Shown in pieces: positions 33,060 to 45,845 of a stretch of DNA of 64,000 bases. Position numbers and translations under genes: made by a program. This DNA is from Amaurobius ferox. Lineage: Eukaryota; Arthropoda; Arachnida; Araneae; Amaurobiidae. The stretch is from assembly GCA_951213105.1 (NCBI GenBank), contig OX578136.1:74466730-74530729 (forward strand), read 5' to 3'. Position 1 is the stretch's first letter, and the number at the start of each line of letters is the position of its first letter. The notes beneath the pieces are model-generated. The model saw only the letters and a list, made by a program, of their open reading frames with translations. It was not told the DNA's origin and did not search any database.

Positions 33060-34544
33060 AAGAATCTTCTACACTATGGTTTCGTCCTAGGGCTGCGAAT
33101 TCAGAGTGACCCAGATAGAACGAAGATACATAGTTTCAAATACTATTGTGAGTTTAAATGAACGAATATGAACATTGGCAATTTTCAAAGCATTGTGTGC
33201 CGCGTATTTTTGACCGGCATCGCCAGAAAATAAGCCAGTTTATCGTGGGTCTTCTAGAATTGCATTATTTCGCTATTGTGGCTGCGCACAATATCGAATA
33301 TGAATTTGACGGATTCTATTGTTTTCCAATATAGTTTTGGTATTTTTCAGCAATTCCTTGAATAAAATGACCATTTACACAAGAATGACTTGGTGTATTT
33401 TTAAAGTTATATAAGTAATTCTATTTTAAATTGCTTAATAGTTTATATTTTAAACATATATATGTTCATATATAAGTCCGATCAAAAATTTGTTACATTC
33501 TCTACATTTATGTATATAAAGGGAAAGTGTAAAAAGTTGAATTGTTAAATTTGTCTTTTTGACAGATTTAAATGTTGAAAACATTCATCTAAAATTTAAC
33601 ATGATCTACATGTGTGAATGGCTGTTTATGCATATAAGAATCTATGGACACGATATCCAAATAAAGAAATGGGGCGATTTGACCAACATTTTGTACGATT
33701 ATATTGTCTTTGAAGTATGAAATGCTATTTACTTTTAGCGAGTACAAATATACGGAAATCACACATATTTACGTTTTTAATATAAAATAAATAAATGGCA
33801 GTCATTCATGTAAAATATTTTGATGATCAAAATACATGATCATTTTATGAAAACTATTTTTCAAGATAAAACATTTTTGTAATATAAAATAAATAACTGT
33901 CTGTCAATCATATAAAATCTTTTGATAATCGATATACATGATCATTTTATAAAAGGTATTTTATAATCATCAGGAATCAAATTATACAGTAATTTTATTA
34001 TCAGTAGGAAACAAAGAATACTGATTTTAAAACCCTGGCATGCCCCGATTTTGAGATGTTTGTAGTTAATTCATGAAATGACTTATACTCGTATAATAAA
34101 CTTTACATACAAAAATTGCAAATTAAATTGGTCAACTCTTTTCTCATGCAGCATTTTCGCCTTATAGCACACTTGGAAACAATGTTGAATAGTGACGCCA
34201 TCAATGTAACCAAAAATGCCAGACACCATTCAAAGTAATACGAAGTCAATATAACCTTTTTATATATTTGTAGAAAGTGCATATAAATGAGTGCGATTAT
34301 TAAGTTTATTAAGGCGCTGATAACAAAAGAACCAAATTTTAATATATATGCGATTGATTTAACTTAGTTCAAAGCATTTTGCACTCGATTATTAGATTGT
34401 TGGAGAAATTAACTTACCTCGGAATGAAATAAATTTATATGCAGCCCACATCATGTATTTTTGACTCTTGAATGTAAAAAATTACGAAGAACAATAAATA
34501 TTCGATAGAGATGCCTATAAATCTAATATGAATTAGAATTTCTT
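33060..34544. other. AT-rich spacer with a ~102-bp tandem duplication
   Basis: AATATAAAATAAATA at 33779 and 33881 starts two diverged ~102-bp copies, both containing ACATGATCATTTTAT. Nothing coding. Confidence 0.4.
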
Positions 34545-36132
34545 TTCGTAGCTTTTTCACTCCCTTCATGACTCGGGAGAGTTTATTGAAACATATAGGC
34601 ACATTTTTAATAACACTACAGAAAGGTCAGTGGGTTTTTCTTTTGTCTCCACTTTCTCTAAAATCTGTCTGAACAGTTTTCACTGACGTAATATAAATGT
34701 TTTTAGCATAATAGATTCACTCAATGGATTTAGATAAGGAATATTATAATACATCATAAGGAATATTACATTCATATCATATTTGCATACTGAATTCAAT
34801 TTTATGAAAAAAGACTGAAATATTGAGAAATCCCTATTTAAAAAACAAGAAAGATCAATCATGGTTAAAGCATTGATTATGAAACACTTTCCAACTTTAA
34901 TGCAATTTTATTTAAACAAGTCTAAAATGCAATACATTCCCCGGTAATATTTTAAAACTTATCACAACACTACATTAATTTATTATATTTGAAAACTTAA
35001 ACCTTCATTGAAAAAAATGAACTTCATTCAAATGACGGCATTGAAATATAAATTGCCTGGTTTAAACATCTCTAAAATGCGATACATTCCTTGGTCATAT
35101 TTTTAAAATTATCATAATACTACAATAATTTATTATATTTGTAAACTTCATCGAAAACAAATGAACTTTATTCAAATGACATCATCGAAATATATATCGC
35201 CTGGCTCTCTCTATAAAAGCAGCATTTCATTCATAAACTTTTCTCCATTCCTTTCATTCATCACAATACTATAATAATTTATTTTATTTAAAAACTTAGA
35301 ACAATGGAGGTACAAGTAATTTAACTCTATGCTTAAAACTTCATCGAAAAGAAACGTCTTCTTCCCGGTGTAAAATCAATGAATATTTCATTCATTTCAG
35401 CTATATTACAGACTCCATGAGTTAAATAATTTTGCGCTAAAGAAGTGCACCAATTCTTATACAACTCATTCTACATCTTTTGGGGTTTACATTCTCTATA
35501 AGTGAGAATTAGGCTTCGTTGTAGAAATAATCAAAGTTTGATGATCATACACAAATATATTGTAATTAAGTTGTTTCAGTATGTAGATGCACAGAATTTA
35601 AGCAAAAATAAAGCAGTTTTAGGATGGATACAACACTATATATAAATTAAAAAGAACTTTAAAAATCACGATTTTGACACAAGATGGATGCCATATTTTA
35701 TTTTGAAGTGGGTCACGTGATCTCTTCATATAATGGTTACATAATCTCTTCATATAAAAAGTGTAATTATTATTTTTATTTAAAAAACTACTGAATATAT
35801 TTCGCTGAAATTTTTTTTTTATATATTTTAAGGGATAATTTGAATATTTCCTAAAACTTTCGAAGCAATTTGTGAATTTTAAATTCGCTTAAAAATGTTT
35901 AAAAAATTAGGTCCCATAGGGTTCAATGTATTTCATTTTTTCAGCCCAAGTTTAATCCTAAACTAATTGGTGATATCATTCATTTATATTCCCATAGGTC
36001 CCACAGACTGTCTGAACAACATACCAAAATTTCATTTTGATAAAGTCAATTTTACAGCAGTTATCACAATAACGTACAGACAGACAGACAGAACAAAGTC
36101 ATAAACACATTTCAACTATGTTGTAAAGTGTT
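34545..36132 (+). mobile_element. Second hairpin-ended family (family K), copy A
   Basis: AT-rich ~1.6-kb repeat shared with 36266-37560 (reverse), 43940-45535 (reverse) and 45846-47164 (reverse). In this orientation it ends with a CAGACAGACAGACAGAAC tract, then the hairpin AACAC-TTTTCAACTATGTTG-AAAGTGTT (36103-36132). This is the same end plan as family H. Internal tandem blocks contain AATATAATAAATT and GAGGAATGTATCGCATTTTA. The 5' ~320 bp, with a 60-codon minus frame at 34680-34862, is shared only with copy C. Confidence 0.6.
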
Positions 36133-36265
36133 AAGAAATGCAAGAAAACGTATAACTCACTCACCACCTCTGTGTTTTATTATCTTAACTTACTGAAACG
36201 TTTTATGCTTCAAACTTATGGATGGCATATTCTTTTGAAATCAGCAAAGTGACCTCTAATTTTTT

Positions 36266-37560
36266 ACACTTTATAACATAGTTGAAAAGTGTTTATGACT
36301 TTGTTCATTCTGTCTATCTGTCTGTTAGCACGGTAATTGCCGTAAAAATAACTTTATCAAAATGAAATTTTAGTATGTTGTTCAGACGGTCTGTGGGACC
36401 TATGGGAATATAAATCTATAATATCACCCAATTAGTTTTGGATTGAACCCGGTTGAAAAAATGAAATACATTGATCCCTATGGGACCTAATTTTTCAAAC
36501 ATTTTTTAAGCGGATTTAAAATTCACAAATTGCTTCGAAAGTTCTATGAAATATTCAAATTATTCCATGAAATATATATAAAAAAAATTTCAGCAAAATA
36601 TATTCAGTAGTTTTTAAAATAAAAATTTAAATAATAATTACACCCTTTATATGGAGAGATCATGTGACCATTATATGAAGATATCACGTGACCCACTTCA
36701 AAATGAAATATGGCATCCATCTTGTCTCAAATTCATGATTTTTGAAGTTCTTTTTAATTTATATATAGTGTTGTATCCGTCCTAAAACTGCTTTACTTTC
36801 GCTTAAATTCTGTGCATCTACATACTGAAGCAACGCAATTACAATATAGTTAAGTTTAAAGAATCATCCAACTTTGATTATTTCTACAATGCAGCCTACT
36901 TTTCACTTATGGAAAATGTAAACAGCAAAACATATAGAATGAGTTGTATAAAAATAACTGCATTTCTTTTACGCAAAATTATTTAGTCATGGAGTCTGCA
37001 ATATAGCTGATATGAATGAAATATTCATTGATTTTATAGAGAGAAGGACGATTGATGATATTTTAAGCATAGAGTTTAATTACTTAATCTCCATGATCTT
37101 AAGTTTTTAAATAAAATAAATTATTATAGTATTGTGATGAATGAAATGAATGGAAAAATGTTTATGAATAAAATGCTGCTTTTAAAGAGAGAGCCAGGGG
37201 TGTTATATTTCGATGACGTCATTTGAATAAATTTCATTTGTTTTCGATGAAGTTTTCAAATATAATAAATTATTGTAGTGTTATGCTAATTTTAAAAATA
37301 TTACCCAGGAATGTATCGCATTTTAGAGATGTTTAAACCAGGCATTTTATATTTCAATGCCGTCATTTGAATGAAGTTCATTTTTATCGATGACGTTTTA
37401 AGTTTTCAAATATAATAAATTAATGTAGTATTGTGATAATTTTAAAAAATCCCGAGGAATGTATTGCATTTTTGAGATGTTTAAATAAAATTGCAAAGAA
37501 GTTGGAAAGTGTTTCATAATCAATGCTTTATGCATTATTGGTCTTTCTTGTTAAAATGTA
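36266..37560 (-). mobile_element. Family K copy B, inverted against copy A
   Basis: Begins at the hairpin (36266-36292) only ~135 bp from the hairpin end of copy A, giving a palindromic arrangement with ~1.3-kb arms. It stops at GGTCTTTCTTGTT, the same point as copy D, lacking the 5' extension of A and C. Confidence 0.6.
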
Positions 37561-38305
37561 AATTTAAAAACCTGTTTTGGGAAGGAACACTCGTAAAAGG
37601 TTCCAATTCCCTAAATGTGAATTATAAAATGTATTAGAGGCTATTTACATATTTTAAGAACAAATTTAAACCAATATAATTAAGGTTTGAAATAACAATA
37701 TCCATGTCTTAAATGTTCTGTCTGATGGCCATTTCTCAGGGCTATCATTCTACATCTTGATTTCAAGATAAGAGACTTTCATAAAGCTATAAGTAGTATT
37801 TTATTCCACTCCTAATTCACAGTTTTCCATAGTCCAACCATATTTTAGGACTTCGTTTAGAAAGTTCTCTTTTTAACAATACAAAAGCACTATAATCCAT
37901 TGGTGTCACATCAGGGGACTTTGAAGGAATCTGAGCAAAAGGTATAGCTGTAATATCTGTATCTTTTGTAATTTTTTTTTTTTCAAGAAATTTGACAGGA
38001 GATTTTGATATATGACTGTCAGCTTTATCTTGATGAAGTTTTTCTCTATGAAGACGCTCTGGGTAAAGTGTGATGAAATTTCTTTTTTAAATAAAAGAGT
38101 TAAAGCCTTGGTAATATGTGGAATTGATTTTGATATTTTTTTTCTACTTATCTTTAATTTACCTTTGTACGAAAAGCCAGCAATAATCATAAATAAATCT
38201 TTTACTGGAACTTTCTTATGATTCTTAGAACAAATATTTTAGGTATTTTTCTTCTCTACTGCAATAGTAAATCGATCCTTTCCTGTTGCAATCATTTATA
38301 TAGAT
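37561..38305. other. Unassigned spacer
   Basis: A 94-codon minus frame (37906-38190) and overlapping plus frames are lysine/phenylalanine-rich AT translations. I do not support them as genes. Confidence 0.35.
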
Positions 38306-38754
38306 TAGTGTTGCACCGAATATTCGTTTGGTATTCGGTATACTGCCTATTCGGCAGTCAAACCGAATATTCGGTTCGGCCAAATACTTTAATATTCGGC
38401 TGAACCGAATAGTAAGAAAGATTTTAAATATTCGATTATTGATAAAGCACATTTTTTTATACAATGAATGAAGCTTATAGTATCATTGTGCAAAATTAAT
38501 TCAAATTGTTACTTACCAATATTATCGTATTTAAAATAATTTTAATGTAAAAGTAAACAATCTGATATTAGATTTTGTTGTTTTTTCAATTTTTCTTAAA
38601 TCTTATAACACTTTAACCTTTCTAACTCGTTTAAATATGAAGCAGTAACCAGAAAATAAAACTCATATTATGTGTTCAAGAATATAACGGTTAATTTTTT
38701 TCTAAAATATGCAGATAAAAAAAATCAATTGTCATTTCACCAATATTAAAAAAA

Positions 38755-39499
38755 TCTGATGTGGGCAGCACATGACTTTCCCTGCAGACTTATATCCACG
38801 TTCTCTTTATTTTAATTAAATTTATTTCACTTTTAATTCAATTTTCGTTCTCATTCGGTAACCGGACTTATTTTCAAAGGTGGCGTAGAGAAAATAAGAA
38901 AAACTAAAATATCTCGAGAACGGCTAGTCCTAATGTAATGGGGTTTGTCTTATTCTTTTCTTCGCTAAAAATTACGTATTAAACAAGCATTTAATGGATA
39001 TATTTGAGCATACGTAGTTCTTTAGTTTAGATTTGGACGATTTTTGCGGGCCATTCTGCAAAAAAAGGCAGGTTATTTTTTTTTAATCGTACCAAAATCT
39101 AATCAGCACCAGGGTGACCTATACGTGATTTATCTACCGAATTTTGTGAAATTCGGTCCATTAGTTTTTCAGCTACAGTGGATACAAGCTTTTTCGGGCC
39201 ATTTCACAAAAAAGGCGGGTTCTTTTATTCCGAATCGTACCCAAAACTAATCAGCACCAGCCCCGCCCACAAGTGACTTACCTACAAAATTTCGTGAAAT
39301 TCGGTCAATTAGTTTTTTAGTTAGAGTGGATACAAAATCTGCACAGACAGACACACACACAGACGTCACGCTAAAAATGGTTTTTTCGTATTCCAGAGGT
39401 CTCGAAACGTGTAGATCCGTCGAAAACTCGAGTTGCGATTTTCGGCATGATTCCAATACTTTCCCTATACATTACCATGTATTGCAGGGAAAGTAAAAA
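38755..39499 (+). mobile_element. Helentron-like family H copy, complete, nested in hAT
   Basis: The cleanest single copy: TCTGATGTGGGCAGCACATG start, two modules, CAGACAGACACACACACAG tract and hairpin end. Useful as family reference (745 bp). Confidence 0.7.
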
Positions 39500-39799
39500 G
39501 GTGAAGGTGATTAATAATAAAAAAAAAGCACTTTGATAAATATTCAGTTTTGCAGTATTTTAATTTCGATAGAGATAGAGAAGATAGTGAGGATGCCATA
39601 GGTGTTCCTTTGTATCCATTAAAATGTGTCAAGTAAGATAACCAAAGAATTTCTCTCTGGTGTAGTCAACCCTTCTAATTTCTTTCGTGATTTCTGAAGA
39701 GAAGATTACTTTGTTGAGTCTTTTGTCACAGGGTGTAACTGTTTAGTTATCTATCAGTATCTACTCTGTTGTAGTTTGTTGTGACAACAACTTAAAATA

Positions 39800-41484
39800 T
39801 CTGATGTGGGCAGCACATGACTTTCCCTGCAGACTTATATTCACGTTCTATTTATTTAAATTAAATTTAATTCATTTTTAATTCAATTTTCATTCTCATT
39901 TGAAAACTGGACTTATTTTCAAAAATGATGTAGGAAAAATACGAAAAACTAAAATATCTCGAGAACGGCTAGTCCTAGTGTAATGGGGTTGGTCTTATTC
40001 TTTTCTTCGCCAAAAATTACGTATTAAACAAGCATTTAATGGCTATATTTGAGCATACGTAGTTCTTAAGTTTAGATTTTGATGATTTTTGCGGGCCATT
40101 TTGCAAAAAAAGGCAGGTTATTTTTTTTCGAATTATACCAAAATCTAATCAGCACCAGGGTGGCCTACAAGCGACTTATCTACCAAATTTTGTGAAATTC
40201 GGTCTATTAGTTTTCCAGCTAGAGTGGATACAAGCTTTTGCGGGCGATTTCGCAAAAAAAGGCGGGTTCTTTTATTCCGACTCGTATCCAAAACTAATCA
40301 GCACTAGCCCCGCCCACAAGTGACTTACTTACAAAATTTAGTGAAATTCGGTCCATTTGTTTTTTAGTTAGAGTGGATACAAAATCTGCTTATATTCACG
40401 TTCTATTTATTTAAATTAAATTTAATTCATTTTTAATTCAATTTTCATTCTCATTTGAAAATTGGACTTATTTTCAAAAATGATGTAGGAAAAATACGAA
40501 AAACTAAAATATCTCGAGAACGGCTAGTCCTAGTGTAATGGGGTTGGTCTTATTCTTTTCTTCGCCAAAAATTACGTATTAAACAAGCATTTAATGGCTA
40601 TATTTGAGCATACGTAGTTCTTAAGTTTAGATTTTGATGATTTTTGCGGGCCATTTTGCAAAAAAAGGCAGGTTATTTTTTTTCGAATTATACCAAAATC
40701 TAATCAGCACCAGGGTGGCCTACAAGCGACTTATCTACTAAATTTTGTGAAATTCGGTCCATTAGTTTTCCAGCTAGAGTGGATACAAGCTTTTGCGGGC
40801 CATTTCGCAAAAAAAGGCGGGTTCTTTTATTCCGACTCGTATCCAAAACTAATCAGCACTAGCCCCGCCCACAAGTGATTTACTTACAAAATTTAGTGAA
40901 ATTCGGTCCATTAGTTTTTTAGTTAGAGTGGATACAAAATCTGCACAGACACACACACAGACGTCACGCTAAAAATGGTTTTTTCGTATTTGAGTATACC
41001 CAGTTCTTTAGTTTAGATTTGGACGATTTTTGCGGGCCATTTTGCAAAAAAAGGCAGGTCATTTTTTTCCGAATCGTACCAAAATCTAATCAGCACCAAG
41101 GTAACCCACAAGTGACTCATCTACCGAATTTGGTGAAATTCGGTCCATCAGTTTTTCAGTTAGAGTGGATACAAGCTTTTGCGGGCCATTTCGCAAAAAA
41201 AAAGGGGGTTCTTTTATTCCGAATCGTACCCAAAACTAATCAGCACCAGACTCGCTCACAAGTAACTTACCTACCAAATTTTGTGAAATTCGGTCCATTA
41301 GTTTTTTAGTTAGAGTAGATACAAAATCTGCACAGACACACCCACAGACGTCACGCTAAAAATAGTTTTTTCGTATTCTAGAGGTCTCGAAACGTGTAAA
41401 TCCGTCAAAAACTCGAGTTGTGATTTTCGGCATGATTCCAATACTTTCCCTATACATTACCATGTATTGCAGGGAAAGTAAAAA
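39800..41484 (+). mobile_element. Rearranged tandem cluster of Helentron-like family H, nested in hAT
   Basis: One start and one hairpin end enclose three partial copies. Copy one breaks at AAAATCTGC (40389) and re-enters the family at TTATATTCACG; the following ~555 bp repeat 39835-40389 almost exactly. Copy two breaks at TTTTCGTATT (about 40990) and re-enters at TGAGTATACCCAGTTC. Both joints occur at short shared words, consistent with unequal exchange or slippage during rolling-circle replication. Confidence 0.65.
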
Positions 41485-42031
41485 TGATTTGACAATGTTT
41501 GAATTTGACTGCTCAGATTCAATTTTGATAAAATTATTTATTAGTTACATTACAGAAGATACTAAGATAGCAAAAATTCACTTGAATAAATTGTAATTCT
41601 AATTTGTAATGATATTTTAAGCAACTTGGGTTTGTATTTGTATGTAAGGTAAATGCAAGATTTTCTATAACATAACATGAAGCCATGATTATCACATATC
41701 AGAAATTAACTATCAATTATCAATTTATGCAGATAAACATAAAACAAATTAAGTACTATATTATTATTAATTTGCTTTTGAAATTATTTATTTCATTTTT
41801 TATTTATTTTAAATTAATAATTATACTTAATGTAAATGCAAATAAATTTAGGATGTTAAATGTAAATGCATTTAAAAAAGGCACAAAATAGAAACATTTT
41901 CTATTTTAAATTCACATAAAATGGAAATATTACCTTTAAAAAAATTTAACCGAATATTCGATATTCGGCAAAAGATGGTATTCGGTGCAACCCTAATATA
42001 GATCTATACTTCATCAATCGTCACAATATAT

Positions 42032-42784
42032 TATTTTCCCTGCAATACATGGTAATGTATAGGGAAAGTATTGGAATCATGACGAAAATCGCAACTCGAG
42101 TTCTCGACGGATCTACACGTTTTGAGACCTCTAGAATACGAAAATACTATTTTTAAAGTGACGTCTGTGTGTGTGTGTGTTTGTTTGTCTGTCTGTCTGT
42201 GCAGATTTTGTATCCACTCTAACTAAAAAACTAATTGACCGAATTTCATAAAATTTGGTTGGTAAGTCACGTGTGGGCGAGTCTGGTGCTGATTAGTTTT
42301 GGGCACGATTCGGGATAAAAGAACCCGCCTTTTTTCGCGAAATGGCCCACAAAAGCCTGTATCCGCTTTAACTAAAAAACTAATGGACTGAATTCCACAA
42401 AATTCGGTAGATAAGTCGTTTGAGGGTTACTCTGGTCCTGATTAGGTTTTTGTACAATTCGGAAAAAGTAACCTACCTTTTTTTGCAAAATGGCCAGCAA
42501 GAATCATCAAAATCTAAAATAAAAACTACGTATGCTTAAAGATATCCATTAAATGCTTGTTTTATACGTAAATTTTAACGAAGAAAAGAATAAGACCAAC
42601 CCCATTACACTAGGACTAGCTGTTCTCGAGATATTTTAGTTTTTTCGTATTTTCTCTACGCCACCTTTGTAAATAAGTCGTTGCCAAATGAAAACGAAAA
42701 TTGAATTAAAAGTGAATTAAATGTAATTAAAATAAAGAGAACGTGAATAAGTCTGCATGGAAAGTCATGTGCTGCCCACATCAG
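42032..42784 (-). mobile_element. Helentron-like family H copy, minus strand
   Basis: Hairpin end at 42033-42070 and the TCTGATGTGGGCAGCACATG end near 42784. Two modules. Lies just 29 bp outside the hAT duplication. Confidence 0.65.
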
Positions 42785-43939
42785 ATTTTTTCCATCTCGT
42801 CAGCTAAATGATTTCATAAAGAATTCTGCAGCGTGTTCTGCGCTCAGCCACATGTCTAGGCAAAAGGGGGTTAATTTATGCTTTTTAGCTGTTTTAAGAT
42901 TTAAATATTTATTATTTTATTTCCAGTCGCTACAGAGGTATTTAAAGGAACTGCAATTTTTTTTTGAGTCGGTGTTCTTTTAAGTCAAGATCATTTATTT
43001 TTGAAATTATCGTCAATGTACGTACCTTCTTTGTATATTCATTCATTGTTTTTCTTGTTTAAAGCAATAATTGACGCTTTACCCTTTATTAATAATAATA
43101 TTGCCTATTTTGCATTTAGAAATGTGAATTCCATGGTTTTTACAGCTTTTCTTAATTACAGAATAAGAGTGTTTCTCTTCGGAAACAGCAAAAAAGTATC
43201 TTTCAATCCAAAGATTTTCATGCGGCATTTTTAACATAGACAAAATTGAATTGCAGCAAACGATAATTTAACATTTATAAAATGATCTGTTGCCAAAATT
43301 TTTTGTAATTTTTTTAAGTTTTGTTATGTTTTGCAATAAAATCGTTCTAAAATGTGTAAACAGCCTCTGTAAATTCAGTTTTGTAGCACTCCGAATCTTC
43401 AAAATTCCGAAATGTTTAACATTTTTGTCTGTTTATACTTTTCACTTTTTGTACCGAACGGGTTAAAATAAAAGTTAAACTTTTTACTTTCCCTGCAATA
43501 CATGGTAATGTATAGGGAATGTATTGGAATCGTGCCGAAAATCCAGTGGCGGCTCGTGATCAATACGTAGAGAGGGGCGCTGATTAAAGCATGTTATATA
43601 TATATAAATAAATAAATTGAAAATATGGTTGTATATGTGTTTGTGTATAATGATAATTGGCTACTAAAACTTGAATGTATAATAAAACTTATAATGAAAT
43701 CATTCCAGACTATTAACATTTTGCTGTGAGACAGATTTTTACTATGTATTTTAAATGTCTTAGGTAGGAAATTATTTTGTCTTAGTTTTATATTTAAATT
43801 TGATAGGGTTTTTTTTTTTTTTTAAGATTTAATAGTTGAATATTGCACTCTGGAGTGTGCATTTCGTATTGGCACTAAACTGTCATACCAATTGCAAATT
43901 TACATTTTACTTTATTTTATTTATGATCATAGGTTAATT
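42785..43939. other. AT-rich spacer; short H fragment and another repeat end
   Basis: 43486-43543 is the hairpin end of a family H copy (minus), cut at GCCGAAAATC where CAGTGGCGGCTCGTG begins. That word is also present at 32826 and is likely the end of a further transposon family. The 77-codon frame at 43001-43234 is unsupported. Confidence 0.4.
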
Positions 43940-45535
43940 TTTAACACTTTACAACATAGTTGAAAAGTGTTTGACTTTGTTCATTCATTCTGTCTGTCTG
44001 TCTGTCTGATAGCACGATAACTCCCGTAAAAATGACTTTATCAAAATGAAATTTTAGTATGTTGTTCAGATGGTATGTGAGACCTATGGGAATATAAATG
44101 AATGATATCACCCAGATAGTTTAGCATTAAACCCGAGCTGAAAAAATGAAATACATTGAACCCTATGGGACCTAATTTTTTAAGCGAATTTAAAATTCAC
44201 AAATTGCTTCGAAAGTTTTAGGAAATATTCAAATTATCCAATAAAATATATAAAAAAAAATTTCAACAAAATATATTCAATAGTTTTTTAAATAAAAATT
44301 AAAATAATAATTACACTCTTTATATGAAGAGATCATGTAACCATTATATGAAGAGATCACGTGATCCACTTCAAAATAAAATATGGCATCCATCTTGTGT
44401 CAAAATCGTGATTTTTAAAGTTCTTTTTAATTCATATTGAGTGTTGTATCCGTCCTAAAACCGCTTTATTTTTGCTTAAATTTTGTGCATATACATACTG
44501 AAACAACTCAATTACAATATATTTGTATTTAAATGATCATCAAACTTTGATTATTTCTACAATGAAGTCTAATTCTAACTTATAGAGAAAGTAAATACTA
44601 AAAGATGTAGAATGAGTTGTAAAAGAATTGCTGCATTTCTTTAGTGCAAAATTATTTAGCTCATAGAGTCTGTAATATAGCTGATATGAATGAAATATTC
44701 ATTGATTTTACACCGGGAAGAAGACGATTTTTTTCGATGAAGTTTTAAGCATAGAGTTAAATTACTTGTACCTCCATGGTTCTAAGTTTTTAAATAACAT
44801 AAATTATTATAGTACTGTGATGAATGAAAGGAATGGAGAAAAGTTCATGAATGAATGCTGCTTTTATAGAAAGAGCCAGACGATTCATATTTCGATGATG
44901 TCATTTGAATAAAGTTCATTTGTTTTCGATGAAGTTTTCAAGTATAATAAATTATTGTAGTATTATGATAATTTTAAAAATATGACCGAGGAATATATCG
45001 CATTTTAGAGATGTTTAAACCAGGCAATTTATATTTCAATGCCGTCATTTGAATGAAGTTCATTTTTTTCGATGAAGGTTTAATTTTTCAAATATAATAA
45101 ATTAATGTAGTATTGTGATAATTTTTAAAATATTACCGAGGAATGTATCGCATTTTAGAGATGTTTAAATAAAATTGCATTGAAGTTGGAAAGTGTTTCA
45201 TAATCAATGTTTTATGCATGATTGATCTTTCTTGTTTTTTAAATAGGGATTTCTCAATATTTCAGTCCTTTTTTATAAAATTGTATTCGATATGCAAATA
45301 TGATATGATTATAATATTCCTTATGATGTATTATAATATTCCTTATGTAAATGCATTGAATGAATCTATGATGCCGAAAACATTTATATTACGTCAGTGA
45401 AAACTGTTTGGACAGATTTTAGAAAAAGTGGAGACAAAAAAAAACCTATTGATCTTTCTGTAGTATTATTATAAATGTGCCTATATGTTTCATTAAACTA
45501 TCCCGAGTCTTGAAGGGAGTGAAAAAGATTAAAAT
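43940..45535 (-). mobile_element. Family K copy C, with 5' extension
   Basis: Hairpin end at 43942-43970, then CTGTCTGTCTGTCTG and the common body. It includes the 320-bp 5' extension shared with copy A, where a 60-codon frame (45218-45400 plus; MIDLSCFLNRDFSIFQ start) is preserved in both copies with about nine differences. Confidence 0.6.
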
Positions 45536-45619
45536 TATTATTTGGGTTTAAATGGGACTATTTCTGCATATATATAGTTGATATGAGACATCTTATGAGA
45601 TATCTTATTAAGTGCAGTA

Positions 45620-45790
45620 TGTCTATCGGATTTTAGAGATCAGAGTCTCCTGATATGAATCCTACTCATCATACGTGGGATACACTGGGTAGGCGAATTG
45701 CCCCTATAGCTCATTAACAACTTCCTCGAATGCATGAAGAATTGATGTGAGGCTTGCGTCACTGCAAGAGATGACCATATTCGTTCCAAT
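45620..45790 (+). pseudogene. Tc1/mariner transposase C-terminal fragment
   Basis: The frame around 45646 reads SPDMNPTHHTWDTLGRRIAP. This is the conserved third-catalytic-residue region of Tc1/mariner transposases (usual form SPDLNPIEHxWDxLGRRI), with the glutamate replaced by histidine. Stops follow within 30 codons. No terminal repeats are recognisable; it lies between two family K copies. Confidence 0.7.
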
Positions 45791-45845
45791 GCTCATGTTT
45801 CAGCATTATTCTACAAAAAACGAAAATCAAGTTTTGGCTAGTTTT

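Larger units (their letters stand above)
38306..41995. mobile_element. hAT-type non-autonomous element, enlarged by nested insertions
   Basis: Ends TAGTGTTGCACCGAATA (38306) and, in reverse, TAGGGTTGCACCGAATA (to 41995). They are flanked by the exact 8-bp duplication ATATAGAT (38298-38305 and 41996-42003). An 8-bp duplication with such ends is diagnostic of hAT transposition. Subterminal CCGAATATTCGG repeats (38330-38410) may be transposase sites. Its own DNA is about 38306-38754, 39500-39799 and 41485-41995 (~1.3 kb); the rest is Helentron-like insertions. No transposase frame seen. Confidence 0.85.
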
